Source: Incurvaria masculella (lineage: Eukaryota; Arthropoda; Insecta; Lepidoptera; Incurvariidae). Taken from it: a stretch of 64,000 bases of DNA. This document shows, in pieces, positions 34,227-46,600 of this stretch. Under the pieces are notes generated by a model. That model did not search any database and was not told the origin of the DNA. It worked only from the letters and a program-made list of their open reading frames with translations. The first letter of the stretch is position 1; every line of letters begins with the position of its first letter. The stretch lies in assembly GCA_946894095.1 (NCBI GenBank), contig OX335651.1, positions 14,530,501 to 14,594,500 on the forward strand, written 5' to 3'. Position numbers and translations under genes: made by a program.

Positions 34227-37200
34227 GATGAAAACCCTAACCTTTGAAAAAAAAACCTGTGTTTATTTTGTAACACATTGTAACTGCAGATAGGTAGTAA
34301 GGTCATTTAAATGTTTTATTCGCGTTTGTTGCTGTAGAGTCTTAATTTTGTTTCCATTTAAATGTTCTGCACTTTGTCAGTGCAGTCGCTCAGTTGTTTT
34401 TATTTCAGCGTTTATAGTGATTCATTCGTAATTATTAGAAGCTTCAACAGTCCGAGAAATTTCTCCATTCATCGAATCTCTTTCCATTTTTCAATTTCCA
34501 AATTCGATTTTGGAAGCTAATTTGTTTTATGATCCTAGACATCTTGTTTTTAATTATTGGCAACGGAATATTTGCATTTCAATTTCCTCCCCGCCGCAGA
34601 GGGATCTTTTATTTATTACGAGTGTTGCGTCAAACCACTTGAAACATTGGAACAAATCGACGCTTCTACCGGCCGCCCGAGAAATCGTCACAAGCAATGA
34701 TTTGACTAATGTTCTTAGTCGCTACAAAATTGCCGACCGTCAGGATTAGAGTGAGTCCTACCCCGAATTTGACGTTATCGACTTACGGGTCGAAGTATAG
34801 AAATTTGGGTTAAGAGCTTATGGTTCATGTCTTTTGGTTACCTATCGAATCTATTACGGCGTATATTGTTTCTAAAAAAAATTAAGAAAGTATACTTGCT
34901 GTGGCGCCGCAAGTTTGTGTGAGACCATATCAATCGGATTCGATGCGACACTTTTGGTGCTCACGCATCAATTGCCAACCATTTTTTTTATTTATTATTC
35001 GAAGTAATTGTCTTCACGAAATGTTCTTCAAACAGTTTTTAGAGAATATACCCCCGGGAATAGCAGCGAAGAGCGAAGAGAACAAACATTCGAATTAAAT
35101 CCTATTAAGTCGTAATAAAGGCAATGATTTAATTGGACAGGCTAAGTAATAAATAACCCGCTACCGAGTTAGCTCCATTGATTAAGAGACTTAAAGAAGC
35201 GTCATGATACACATACAACGATTTTATATGTGAAGGGCGGAATGTGTTCCCCAGACCCTCACATAATTTGAGGTGTACGAACTTTCATGGTGCTGCCACC
35301 ATGTTTGAAGGACCTCAGGTTGTACTTTGGAGAAAAAAGCCTTGGCAGAGAGTGCAGTTCATAGTTTAGCGACCCTGTAGATAAAATATTTAGAGAATCG
35401 GTTGGTTCTTATTTTGGCAGAGTCAACAGTAAATTGATGCATACCCTCCCTTTCGCGTTGAGCGATCGCGATGGTGGAAAGGGGATTGAGGGATTGCTTT
35501 TATGTACTTTTTTTTTTTGGTATAGATAAAAAACTCTACATTATAAAGTGACTAAGAAAAATAAGTTTGAGAGAGTGTGTATGACATTTTCTGAAGATTA
35601 TTTGAAAGTTACCTCATCGATATTTTGTATGTTTTAAAAATTACCCAATTCAAAAAAACTTAAATTATTTGTCCTTCCATTCATGTGATTATTTTATTTA
35701 CCTATCTGTAAAGTAGTGCTACAATAAAATAATTAAATAAAGTTTTAATAAATAAATAAAGCCTTTGAAAACATTCCGTAGAAACTAAATAAAACCGAAA
35801 GCACATAATAAAAAAAAACAAAAAAAATAGTACTCACTATACATGTATTGTAAGAGGTACATAAAGAGGGAATAAGTGGTAAAAATTACAAAAATAAAGT
35901 CAACAACAATTTAACGGCTTTTTGTTGTTGAATATGTTTTGTGTTGAGTTAGGGTTTTATTATTAGCGTATCTTTTTAATTTTGTTTATTATCATATTAT
36001 ACTATCGTGGGTGACATCGCTTCATTGCGAACATACAATTAAATGGTAAAGGTAACAGCCTACTTCTTTCGCTTCTTCGAAAGGCACACATCTCTTCATA
36101 TATTATCAATGATGACGGATTCTATATGTACCGTATCCTACGTTTACAAATTCAAAAGATAATTAGCAATATGGTTCCATACCTTCAAAATTTAGTTTCA
36201 TATATAATGTTGGCATAGAACAGCTTGTTTATTGTACATACGTCCATTCCTTGAGGCATTTAAGACTTAGTGACATTGTACGACAATTTTCCCTTTTATG
36301 GTAAAGTAATAAGCCTCAATATTATATTCCTATATTAACTTAAGATACCTATATTTTGCGTCTGTGATATTGCGAGTTTTTCTCCTTTTTGCGTACTTAT
36401 CAATACATTTATCTCAAGTGGCTCACGTCATTTAAAAAAATAATTATTCGAAAACAGAGCAGAAATCGATGCTCCAATTTCACGAAGCCTTAGAAAATAT
36501 ATTAAATGTAAAGCTAAGCGAACACGAATGGGAGCGAGTATAATTGCCAATCAATTTTGACAGCGGTGGTAGATGTGTGATTGTGTGAAATTCATATTTT
36601 TCGCTCTTGCCTTTGATCTTGCTTGACCTGGTTATTTTTTATTGTACGCAGCAAAAAATCGGGCGAACTGGACTGCGTTGGGTACGCGTTAGCATGGGTT
36701 CCGGAGTATCGAGATTGTTTTAATACATCCTTATTAGTTATCCGGTCGAATGATGTGTACTTTTCTTGTTCCGTTCGAATATGTATCTCTTCGACGAGAC
36801 TTTTACTAGGAATATGACTTAATAATGTTTATTGATCATTAAGGAGATTGCAAAGATCGTATGGGCTAGAAAATTGTTACAAATTTTAGTGTTTTTTGAT
36901 CAAACTACCACGGTTAAATTGTTTTGCTAAGATGAACCCAAATTGATAGATCTCAGGTAGTATAAGGTCTCCGAAACGGCTCCTATCCATTGAATTTTTA
37001 CCCTATAATCTTTGCTCCACGGAGCCTAGTTAGAAGCATAATCGAAATTTGCCACTTAATTACTTTACCAATAGATGTACCTGGTAGCAAAACTCATCAT
37101 CATATTAGATGTTTAAAACCTCAAATGAAGATATATTTTAGACGCTTCTGGCCAATTATTCAATTGACATTATTGCCCTCGAGTCTGAGGCTGAGATAAT

Positions 37201-37394
37201 AGTCGTAACAGAAACATAGAAAATAGGCCGGAGCATAGTTTTTTGAATTAATCAAGGTGTTCCGTCGAAAAACTCGCTTTAAAATCGCTATAAAAGCGGT
37301 TTTCTAGACTCAGGATTCCTGATTACTGAATGCCAAGAACAGACCTGCAGGTGGTTACCATGGTTGAACTCAAAAAAGTATCAGGACAGTGAGT
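34227..37394. other. Long stretch without recognisable gene
   Basis: AT-rich, with several short ORFs (60-79 aa) lacking domains, A/T runs near 35505 and 35810, and no repeat family I could match inside the window. Confidence 0.4.
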
Positions 37395-37530
37395 AATTAA
37401 AATATACGATTAGTTGCATTTCGTACCATACCAACTGGTAAATTTCAGTTCACTTGGCTGAATAACACTACGTTTAATAGTTAGCATGGCCACTAAACGT
37501 TAGATTAAATCACTCACTTGCCAATTCACC
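37395..37530. repeat. Small inverted-repeat element, third copy
   Basis: ATTAGTTGCATTTCGTACCA arm, CACTTGGCTGAATAACAC spacer, inverted CACTAAACGTTAGATTAAAT arm. Flanking sequence shared with the 5905 and 25013 copies (GAGTTAATTAACCGTGATGAC) suggests the full element is longer. Confidence 0.55.
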
Positions 37531-37580
37531 AAGCGAGTTAATTAACCGTGATGACCTAGCAGACCATAAGAGTATCTCTT

Positions 37581-37790
37581 CCCAAAGGGTGCCAAACGGA
37601 ACCCTATTAATAAGCCACCGCTGTCCGTCCGTCCGCCCGTCCGTCCTCCCGTCTGTCACAGGGCTGTATCTCATGAACCATAATAGGGCACCTATTATGG
37701 TTCATGAGATACACCTTGATTTTTCGTGTTAAATCTTGTACGATGGTACCCTTCGTGTGCAAGTCCGACTCGCATTTGACTGGTTTTTTC
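37581..37790 (+). mobile_element. (GTCY)n-type MITE with a perfect internal hairpin
   Basis: Starts CCCAAAGGGTGCCAAACGG, has a (GTCC)n tract at about 37622-37650 and ends GACTCGCATTTGACTGGTTT. At about 37667-37713 the segment TATCTCATGAACCATAATAG is followed three bases later by its inverted copy, giving 22-bp perfect arms. Other copies lack this duplication. Confidence 0.7.
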
Positions 37791-38504
37791 GCTTTTTGCG
37801 ACGGACCCTTAAACAGGTGTTGACTATTTCCTACGTGAATACAAAGCCAGCAGACAACACTACCCAGACGGTCGCGCCGCGGCGGCCAGCACCTCGCTAT
37901 CGATCTAGCCAAGTGAAGCCCCCAAATCGGATTTGGCTCGGTGTTAACACTTAATCCAGAGGCGCGGGTCGATGGCGGCGCGCGGCGTCGGGGCCACAAT
38001 ATTGCGATAAGACTGAAGGCGGGATGTGCTCAAGTTTTATTGTGCATAAAGGGCGGTTTACGACATGAGCCGCGGCGACCTATCGGAACTTTATCTCGGG
38101 GCGCGACTCCACCGGGAGAGCTGCGGATATTGGGATGCATTGAAAACTGAGCAGATTCGCTTGTCCCCAAACTTTTGAGTCCTTTCAGCGAGGCGAAAGT
38201 TTGGGGGTCATAATTTATGAATGAGGCCGATAATCAGCTAGGGATGCTTCTTCTTGCTCGAACGGTTGCTCAGTTGTATCCCTTTCATGCATATTTTCGT
38301 ATTTTCATTGCAAGAAATATTTGTAAAAGAAATGCAGTAGTGCTAGGTAACATTTTTTATATTAATTTACTAGAGACATCACAGATAAAGTCGAGTAATT
38401 AGCACCAGTAAACGAAAACTTAATAAGGTAAAAAAACCTATAAATCAGTGAAGTTTCTTTGCGGGTTGTGATATTGTGACATTACATTTATGTATAATCG
38501 ACGT
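37791..38504. other. Stretch without recognisable gene
   Basis: GC-richer at 37860-38140. Overlapping ORFs of 60-130 aa are partly MITE-derived, and none has a known domain. Confidence 0.35.
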
Positions 38505-38790
38505 GAAGCAAACACACATTAATTGAAGAAAGAGCTTAGTAAAAATAACTACTTTACGAATATACTGTAAGGCTGGACCCGAACCAGCAAAACATACCAT
38601 TCGCGGTTATTGCGTCCACCGATTTTGCCACCGACTGTATAACCAAAATTTGGAATTCTGCTACAGTCCCTCCTCCCGTAATGAATGCCTCCTACTAACA
38701 CAGTGTTAATAAAGATTATACCTACATACGTTTATTTAACGCTTCATCTGCGTTGCGGACATTGACTGCAAAGATTGAACATTCAAACAT
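38505..38790 (+). repeat. Unnamed dispersed repeat, copy 2
   Basis: Collinear with 30545-30790 and 41248-41495. It extends further right with the 41248 copy (GCGGACATTGAC...AACATTCAAAC). About 250-290 bp, no coding frame. Confidence 0.6.
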
Positions 38791-39767
38791 ATTGCCACAA
38801 ATGTATACCTCATTTTGACGAATACCTATATTCAGTTTAGATCAAATTAGCGCTAATCGACGCCTTCGTGACACTTCTAAACATCCCCTTTAAATCAAAC
38901 CGCACACATGTTGGTTCACAGAAATAGATAAATCGTCCACTGGAACGCCGTAAATATTGAGTAGCGTGCTAACGGCCTCTGGCGGACAAACCACGCAATC
39001 AATGGACTAATGGCGATCGATGCGCAGAGACGTGTTGTCGACTCGTTCGTTATTCTTGTAATTCACATTCGCCGGTGATTCACCGTCTCCTGTGACGCGA
39101 CGGTTAAAACTTACACTCTCTCAATAATGGAATGACAGCTATCACCTTATCACACGAATCGCCCTTGTGATGTTCCTTTCTAATTATATTATTAGAGTGC
39201 GATGCCACAACATAAGATTACAATCGATGAAATCATGTGAAAGCGAAAGATTCACCAGTGAATTGAAATCATGTTAGTTCCACGAGTACAAAGGCTGCGG
39301 GCAGATCAGCCCTTCGGACGAAGGTTCTCAGAGCTACAGAGAAGTTGAGAGTACTTAAGTCGAAAAACTTACAACCAAATTTTTAACTAGTTCAAGTTCG
39401 ATGCTCACCCTACAAGCGATAAGCATAAGAAACTGGCATAAGTGGTGAGAATAATTGCTTGATGAGCTTGAAAGATAGAAAACGCATCAAAATCGGGTAA
39501 GTGTTTCTCAAGTTGTAAGTGGACGGACGAATAGAAGGACAATTAGAAAGACAGACGCCATGACGTTCGCTGGATTTTATAAGACTTTTTAGTGAAGTGC
39601 AGTGCATTCATAGACATGGTAGTTTTTAACGTTTTTTAGAGGTATACTTTGTTTTGTTTTTATTAGCTTTTTATTTTCTGGAAGCAATAACACTGTATAT
39701 AACTAGCATATGTTTTTTACTGTATTTTATACAGGGGAACTTTCACGTAGGGTTATAAGCCTTGTTT
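38791..39767. other. Stretch without recognisable gene
   Basis: No convincing ORF, RNA gene or repeat seen. Confidence 0.35.
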
Positions 39768-40055
39768 TTATGGAGCCTGTCATGGTTGGCTAATACCACA
39801 CAATTGTATGATGTAAGCCCCATATACCACATTCCCCGAAGGAATTTGGTACCTTTCCATTTTGAGCCAGGCTATATTTAACTGGATGGAAAACACAAAT
39901 AATATTTCCTTGCCGCTTTAACCATAGTTTCATCCAATGGGATGGCACTAAATCGGGTGGGCTTAACCCTATAACCTATTAGGGGAACGGGACCTACAGT
40001 TTAACATAGGTTCCTACCTTTGGAACAGCTAGCATTCTTAACAAAATTGTTTAAG
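39768..40055 (-). repeat. SINE copy, diverged
   Basis: TTTTTATGGAGCCTGTCATGG through CATTCCCCGAAGGAATTTGGTACC to GGAACAGCTAGCATTC. Small deletions and many substitutions. The head is missing. Confidence 0.6.
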
Positions 40056-40384
40056 TTGAAACGTTATGTTTTAGTGGTTATTTTTTCCGTAAGTAAGCAG
40101 GCCTTCATGAACGAAACCAAATTGGCAAAATTGCTGATGGATCGAAGCCCGCACCACACGTCCGTTGGCAGCGGACGCGAGCGCTGTAATCATATTACGT
40201 TTTAATTTGTCAAAAGTTGACGCTTCAGTCCATCCAGTAAGGAGGAACGGGAGTGGCTACTGAACCTTCTCCGTATGGCGGCAGGATATCGCCACTTTCT
40301 AGCGAAAATAATATTATCTTTTTGATTTTATTTTGTTAAAGAAAACAATAGCCATACAATAATAGTTGTACAATCATGACGTTT

Positions 40385-40679
40385 TGACGAATTTGGTTTT
40401 TCTTAGATTTTTGACTACATCGTTCGTGATTTACTTTTAGCTATAATTATTTCGTGTTTATACATTAATGTATTTAAAACAGTTTTATAATAATATCTTT
40501 AAAACATTGAATGAAAAAAAAAATAAGTCGTTTTATAATATATATTTTTTTAAATCTTACCAAATCAAACACTTCTGCTTTGTGGATATCTTTGAAACAG
40601 ATAAATTCCCAGAGCGCAATAGTACGGATTTGTACCGTGCCCGCGAATAAGTTGGTCCCGTCGGGAAGGGCCACCTTAA
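40385..40679 (+). mobile_element. TTAA MITE, right-half fragment
   Basis: Matches the right half of the copy at 29659-30207 and ends GGGAAGGGCCACCTTAA (40663-40679). It carries an AT-rich interruption around 40490-40560. The left end is absent. Confidence 0.6.
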
Positions 40680-43226
40680 AAAAGGACAGAGGCCATAATT
40701 AAAATCAATCAATCAATCAATACCTGAATAAGGTCGTTCACTTTTATATATTTTAACAATATATTTTGATGTATTTATTATTAGATTTTTTCAGAAAAGA
40801 TTTTTAGTTTGATGCTAGAAAGTGAATTTAATAAAAATGAAAAATAAAAATATTATGAGGTGCGCTGGTCAGATAGTTCGCTAAGAATTCGCTCATTACT
40901 GGTGTTTTCGAGTTCCAAAGACACGTAAAAACTTCACAGGACGCTATTTAGCGGCACGAACATTAGATGTTACGCGCCCCGAATTTTTTAGCGAACTAGC
41001 TACACTCGGTGAATTTACACTAACACGCGGCAAATGCGTTTCGTCCGCCCCTCCCGTTTTTTCTTGGTCTATAATTCAGTCTGGCTAGCGCGGCACGGCG
41101 AAAAACTGAAAACAATCAAGGAATTCGGACGGCGCGAGGCAAAAAAAGGATTGTTGATTTGTTTGTTCAACAGCAACGGTGAAATTGGGCTGAGAAGCTA
41201 ATGAGTTTAATCGTTTCTCAACGAATGTGATATGTATATAGAATCGACGGTGAAGCAAGGACACATTAATTAAAGAAATTAACCTGTAAAATGAACTACT
41301 TACACTAAACATACCTTACGCGGGAATTGCGGCTACCAATTTCGCCACCGGCTCTATACCCATAGTTTGGAATTGTCATAAACTTCCTCCTTATCAATGC
41401 CTTCTACTAATACAGAGTTTAAGATTATACATTCCTAGATTTAAAGCTTTACCTACATTGCGGACATTGACAGCAATGATCAACATTCAAACAAAGACTG
41501 GCTACGTACGAAAAATCGCTTCGGTCGATTTTTTACAGATTTCAGACTTTGAAATAAAGAAGGGTCCATGTTGATGCCTTGCGCTTCTAGGTGGTTCCAT
41601 CTGTGGTTGGTTCAAGCGACTCGGATGGTAGTAGAAGGCCGGGGACTGCAAGAAGGCGCGGGAAGAACCGGCTCAGACAACAGTGGATCGTTCTGAATCA
41701 CTATCCATACAGGTTAAATTAATTTTATTTATTTATTTATATTTCATAATTGTGGATGGAAAAATATGTTATATAAACCCATGAAGTTTCTTCGCGGGTT
41801 CTTCTTTATGGCGTTGATCGAATCCACGGATTTTTGTGACGTAATTGGTGTAGTTTGATTACCAAAAAGTTTAAAGAAATGAAATGAAACGAAATGAAAA
41901 GAGTTCCTCTAAATAATGTACACACCGCTGCGGTTGCACATTGAAAATTTGAAAATTTAAATCAGTTTATTTTTCTTTAACGTTTCTAGTTTTAGTTATT
42001 TAACGTTTTTAGTTTTCTGTATAACATTACTTCACAGGATTTGTTCCTTATAAACGAACTATTGCCTGGTGCAATAATACAGGTTGCAATAATACAGGTT
42101 GCTTTATTTTTCAAAACCAACGAGCTCGATTCCCGGCTAGGAAAACGATTTTAACAAAAATCGAGTAATGCCGTTTTAGTTTTTAACAAAATCGGCCTCA
42201 TGACTTCTTTGAGTGTTTTTTGCTATTTCTTATAGTTTCTGATTTGGCCTGAACGCCCAGTTGAAACATTCACCTGTGTACTAATACATATAATTGAATG
42301 CTGGGTAGTGACGCACGCCTGAGCCACAGAATATGATACAACTCAATTAACATCAGATAAGAGTTAAGTACACGAAAAAAATTCATTAAATTTTGATGAG
42401 TCCCGGATGTATGGTCACCCTAAAGAAGGTCACGCTCCACGCTCGCTTAGACGGGTCAGTGTCACTCTACTTACCGTACATATGCATCGTTAGACTACAT
42501 ATAATTGTAATCGAATTTGTCAGGTCTTGTGCATTAATCACGTGTGACTTTTTGAAGTAATTTTTTTTTGCGGACGTTGTGATGGGACCTAACCCAGAAA
42601 AAGCGAAACGTTAAGAACGGACGTTCCGACGCTCCAAATTGAAAAAAATGCCGCCATTGCAACCGTTTTTTTTAAATAGTTTGACTTCTTTAGAGGTTAT
42701 CGCCCTAATGAGTGATATGTATGCATGAAAATGTCTTTAGGCTATTTCAACTTCTCATGGAAATATATTTTAAAGTTATCTATGCTGTCTTTACCTTCTA
42801 TAACGGTTTAAGACTAAAAACCTATGCCACACATTTTTATGTTAATAACACCCTTTTTCCATAAAACAGCCCTTCTGCAATTGTATATTTGCATATACAT
42901 ATAGCATATGTTAAGCTTATATATGTCACTCAGACTTTTTTAATGAACTCATTGTCCAGAAATCGGACTCCGAGGAAGCACCCCGCCCTCAAATAGTCCT
43001 GCCTGCACCTCCCTTGCATTTCTATACAATATCAGCACAGTGTCGGTTTCCGAACACAGTTGTAATTTTCGTTAATGAAATATTCATATAGGCAATCCGG
43101 TTAACGAGTGCACTTCGCATTCCTAGAGTAAAAATAGGACCAGAAGCTTAAAATACAAACGCTGCTTGAGTTTTTTTGCTCATCCGAAAAAAAAACATTG
43201 TCCACGACTACAAAAAGAAAGACTCT
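40680..43226. other. Stretch with repeat copy and LINE tail, no gene
   Basis: Contains the unnamed repeat copy 3 (41248-41495), a LINE-like tail (41765-41900, TGAAGTTTCTTCGCGGGTTC ... GAAATGAAATGAAACG) and AT-rich DNA. No ORF with a known domain. Confidence 0.4.
41248..41495 (+). repeat. Unnamed dispersed repeat, copy 3
   Basis: Begins GGTGAAGCAAGGACACATTAATT and ends ATGATCAACATTCAAAC. It has a deletion relative to the other two copies around the GGCTGGACCCGAA block. Confidence 0.55.
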
Positions 43227-43776
43227 TTAAGGTGGCCCAACCCGGCGGCCCTAACTCATTCGCGGGCACGGTACAAAACCGTGCTGTTGCGCTCTGGGAC
43301 CTTCTCTGTTTCAAAGAATAAGACAGGCTCCGTGATGAGGAAGATGCAACATGTCCACAAAAAAGACAATGTGCATAGTGTATGATTTGGTAAGATTTAC
43401 GAAAATTTTTATTTCAAAACGACTTATAGCTAAAAGTAAACCACGACCGCTGTAGTAAAAAATCGAACAAAAACCAAAAAAATTATAAATCTTGATTAAA
43501 TAGGCTATGTCTAATGACTAATCTTTTTAAGATGTTCTTACTTTATCATTGCGTAATCCACCTCCAAAGTTATTGTATAAAACGCGCGAAAAAAGCGAAC
43601 TTTCGGACCTTATAACTTAGAAACCAAACACAATTTTACGATGCCAATGGTCATCAGACATCTAGTTCGATCAAAGAAAGCTATTTTGAGCAAAATTTTG
43701 GATCTCTGACAAGAAATATGGGCGTGATCCTCTTTCCCCTTTTGTATGGGGAGATGAGCGGGATGGGCCACCTTAA
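43227..43776 (-). mobile_element. TTAA MITE, full copy in minus orientation
   Basis: TTAAGGTGGCCCAACC at the left and GATGGGCCACCTTAA at the right (TTAA at 43227-43230 and 43773-43776). It is the inverse of the copy at 29659-30207 and of similar length. Inner ORFs on both strands are chance frames. Confidence 0.75.
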
Positions 43777-43794
43777 GAAGTAAATCATTCCTTA

Positions 43795-44110
43795 TTCCTC
43801 CCCATCCCACCTTTATTCGAAGCACCAGCCGCAGAGAATCAGAGAACCCTCTTGTAGTTGACATTAGTTTTTTGAGAACGAACCGTTTCTCAAACTCATT
43901 TCTCTGCCGCACCACAGGATGTGGAACTTTCCGCCGTCGGGTGCCTTTCCTCATACCTATAACCTGGGAGTCTTCGAGCGTAATTTGAACAAGCTCGATA
44001 GCTCAGCGGTAGTCCGTAAATCCTCTGCAACACTAAATGCCTCGCTGAGCGTGGTTTCGCGAGACGAGGTGTATTTGGTTTTTCTGAGCACCTTTGGTCC
44101 TTAGCACAGC
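43795..44110 (+). pseudogene. Decayed LINE reverse-transcriptase C-terminal segment
   Basis: The plus strand encodes SENPLVVDISFLRTNRFSNS up to about 43912. After a one-base frame change at about 43913-43919 it continues as WNFPPSGAFPHTYNLGVFER and ends at 44104. An Arg-Thr-Asn-Arg stretch followed by Leu/Trp-Asn-x-x-Pro...Phe-Pro...Tyr-Asn...Phe-x-Arg is the usual C-terminal pattern of jockey/CR1-type LINE ORF2 proteins in insects. The frameshift, the absence of the polymerase core and the missing upstream sequence make it a dead 5'-truncated copy. The 73-aa and 114-aa antisense frames over it are shadows. Confidence 0.6.
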
Positions 44111-44790
44111 CAGCCATACAAGTTTAAAAAAAAAATGAGGTTAACTGAACTGAGCCCCTAGACCCACTCGACACCTAAATTTACGCTAAATCTGTCGACT
44201 GGTGTTTTCAAATGTGTAACACTTTTATTTACTATGTATTTACTCTTAGGAAAACATGTAAATCAGAGCCCCTATTACCATTTACGCATCACTTATTACT
44301 AAATCGCTTAAATAAACTATTTAAACACATAATAACTGTCTTTTAAGTGATATTACCACAGAGTTCTGTAAATAGATCAATGGTAAATAGTAACGTAAGA
44401 ATCATTACCACCTGTGATGCAGCCAGTTTAGGAGGTATCGTTTGTTTTAGAACAAATTATCAGTTGTAAATTTTACCTGCATGCTTGTATTATTTTAAGT
44501 ATTTAAAAATCCTGTAAACGGTTTTATCAATGTATGTTCGTGTAAATAAATTTTGCGGGCTTGCACCACTGAAGATATAATTTGAGCTTCAAGAATCATC
44601 TACTGCATTGGTGTGGCGCGATCTATGAAATATTATTAGGAGTATCTTATCTTATCCTTCTAACTTATCCTACCCTTACTGGGGAAAAAAACTTCGACGT
44701 TTTATAAACGATGTTTTGTGGGTTCTAGTTTCAACATTGTTTTTATTTGTTGCAGGATATTTTGTTGGATATGACATTACCGTTATTTTA

Positions 44791-45158
44791 TTAAGGATGT
44801 TCCGACCCATACATTGTTTTTTTTACACGGAACGCAAAAAGTATTGCACTTTAAGGCGCGAATTTGTCAAAAATATTAAATATAGCCATAGTAGTTGCAG
44901 CGGAAACATATTCACAATTTCAGGTTTAATGGTTTCATTGTAATTGCGATTAGAAGTTTTAAACCGTTAGATGGCGCTGTTAAATAAAAGTCGTATTTAA
45001 GTAAATTGTAACAAAACCAATAATCCTGAAATTGTGAAATTGTTTTCGCTCCAAGTAATATGACTATATTAAACTTTTATTATGAATTCGTGGCTTAAAG
45101 TGCAATACTTTTTGCGTTATGTTTGCAAACAACTTTATATGGGTCGGAACAGCCTTAA
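44791..45158. mobile_element. TTAA MITE, GTTCCGACCCATA ends
   Basis: 368 bp from TTAAGGATGTTCCGACCCATA to TATGGGTCGGAACAGCCTTAA. A second inverted pair lies inside (CAAAAAGTATTGCACTTTAA and its complement). TTAA at both sides is the probable target duplication. The ends differ from the GGTGGCCC family, so this is a separate MITE family. It contains TAGATGGCGCTGTT, and no ORF that matters. Confidence 0.7.
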
Positions 45159-46459
45159 GGCCCTGGTACTAGCCAAATCGCAAAGTTAGACGAGGCACCC
45201 CAAGTTAACTAACTAAGTCTGACGATTATAAGTGTTATTCTTACAATAAATGATTCCTTGTCTAGGAATCAACCTATTTTCGTTAATGTATTATATGTTT
45301 CCTTTTTCTATACAAAATACATTGCGGAAACGGTGTCCATTTCCGAACTTTTTTGACTAAATGTAGAAATCAAAAAGCAAATGGATTTTTTTGTTTATGC
45401 ATATATGCTGTTTTTGCTTACATCTATAAATCGAATTACTTTCAGATTTCTAATGAGAAAAAACAACTTTTTTATTTTTATTATTATTTAAATAAATGAT
45501 GAAATCAAAAAATATTAACAATCCATTATCAGTCTGAAGTTCTATTTGGACTTGCTGAGGCGTTTCACTACATATTATTACATTTGCTAAAAAGTGCATT
45601 TGTATGGCGCGAGTAGTTGGCTAGTCCTAGCCTCTTAACGGTAGAGGAAGAGTATATGCAACGAAATTTATATTCAACCATTGTGATCAGATTTTGAAAG
45701 TTATCCCAAAAATACGGATGTCCGGAACATTGGTGTCAAGCATGAGACGAATCTACAACCTATGAAATTCATGCCCACTGCTATAGCCTCTAAGCTATCC
45801 AGAGAATTAAGCCAGCCAAAGAATTTCTCGATTATTTCCTAATCGACACCATTCTTCCCATGTCGCCTACAAGATGGGGCTGATTTCGCGTAGATATTAT
45901 TATACTACAATGATTCAGACATCACTACAGTCGATTTGAGTATCGGACAGATTATGCCACCACACAAGAACGTTTCTGTTAACAAAGATGGAACATAAGG
46001 AAATTGTGATTTGTTTAGAAAAGCATTGCAACACTAAATTATTAATTTAGCCGAAAGCATCACCATACGACACAAATGTGAAGAAAGGCAGTATCTCCTA
46101 GACGAGCAAATAAAAAAAACATTTTGTAATGAGCATATAAAAGATAAAATTCAAATCTAAATGTGGGATATCTCGTTAATATGTTTAAAAGTAAACAGCA
46201 GAACAGTTAATTAATTTACAAGGGTTGGCGGGACGCCACACTCAAACAAGAGAATGCAGTGTTTGATGCTCGACGGATGTGTAATTACGGGCTTTCTGTT
46301 TTGTAGACAGCGTTATTAGATTCCGCATAGTAATCATCCTTGAACTATATAGGCCTCAGTTATCAAATATTGGTTGTACATCCGTGTCTCGGGAAAGCAC
46401 TTAGTTGATGACATTGGAGATGATGGATTGTGTATGTATAATTAGTGCTGACAGCGGTG
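45159..46459. other. Stretch without recognisable gene
   Basis: AT-rich. No ORF above 60 aa, repeat or RNA gene recognised. Confidence 0.4.
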
Positions 46460-46600
46460 GATGGTAAGCGACTCGTAGTTCAGGGGCGCGGCGACTTGCC
46501 TTGCATGCCAGAAGTCATGGGCTTAAATCCTCGTTCATGCACGACTTTATTTCCCTTTCTGAGTTTTTTGCATTTCAAATGCGAGGTTCGGAATAAATGT
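46460..46600 (+). repeat. SINE head (tRNA-like) fragment
   Basis: AAGCGACTCGTAGTTCAGGGGC (A-box region) and CATGGGCTTAAATCCTCG (B-box region), followed by the TTTCCCTTTCTGAGTTTT body start. Truncated afterwards. Confidence 0.6.

Noticed and set aside
37607..37999. 130-aa antisense ORF
   Set aside because: It runs through the (GTCC)n microsatellite and MITE body; the repeated Arg/Asp/Gly residues come from the microsatellite.
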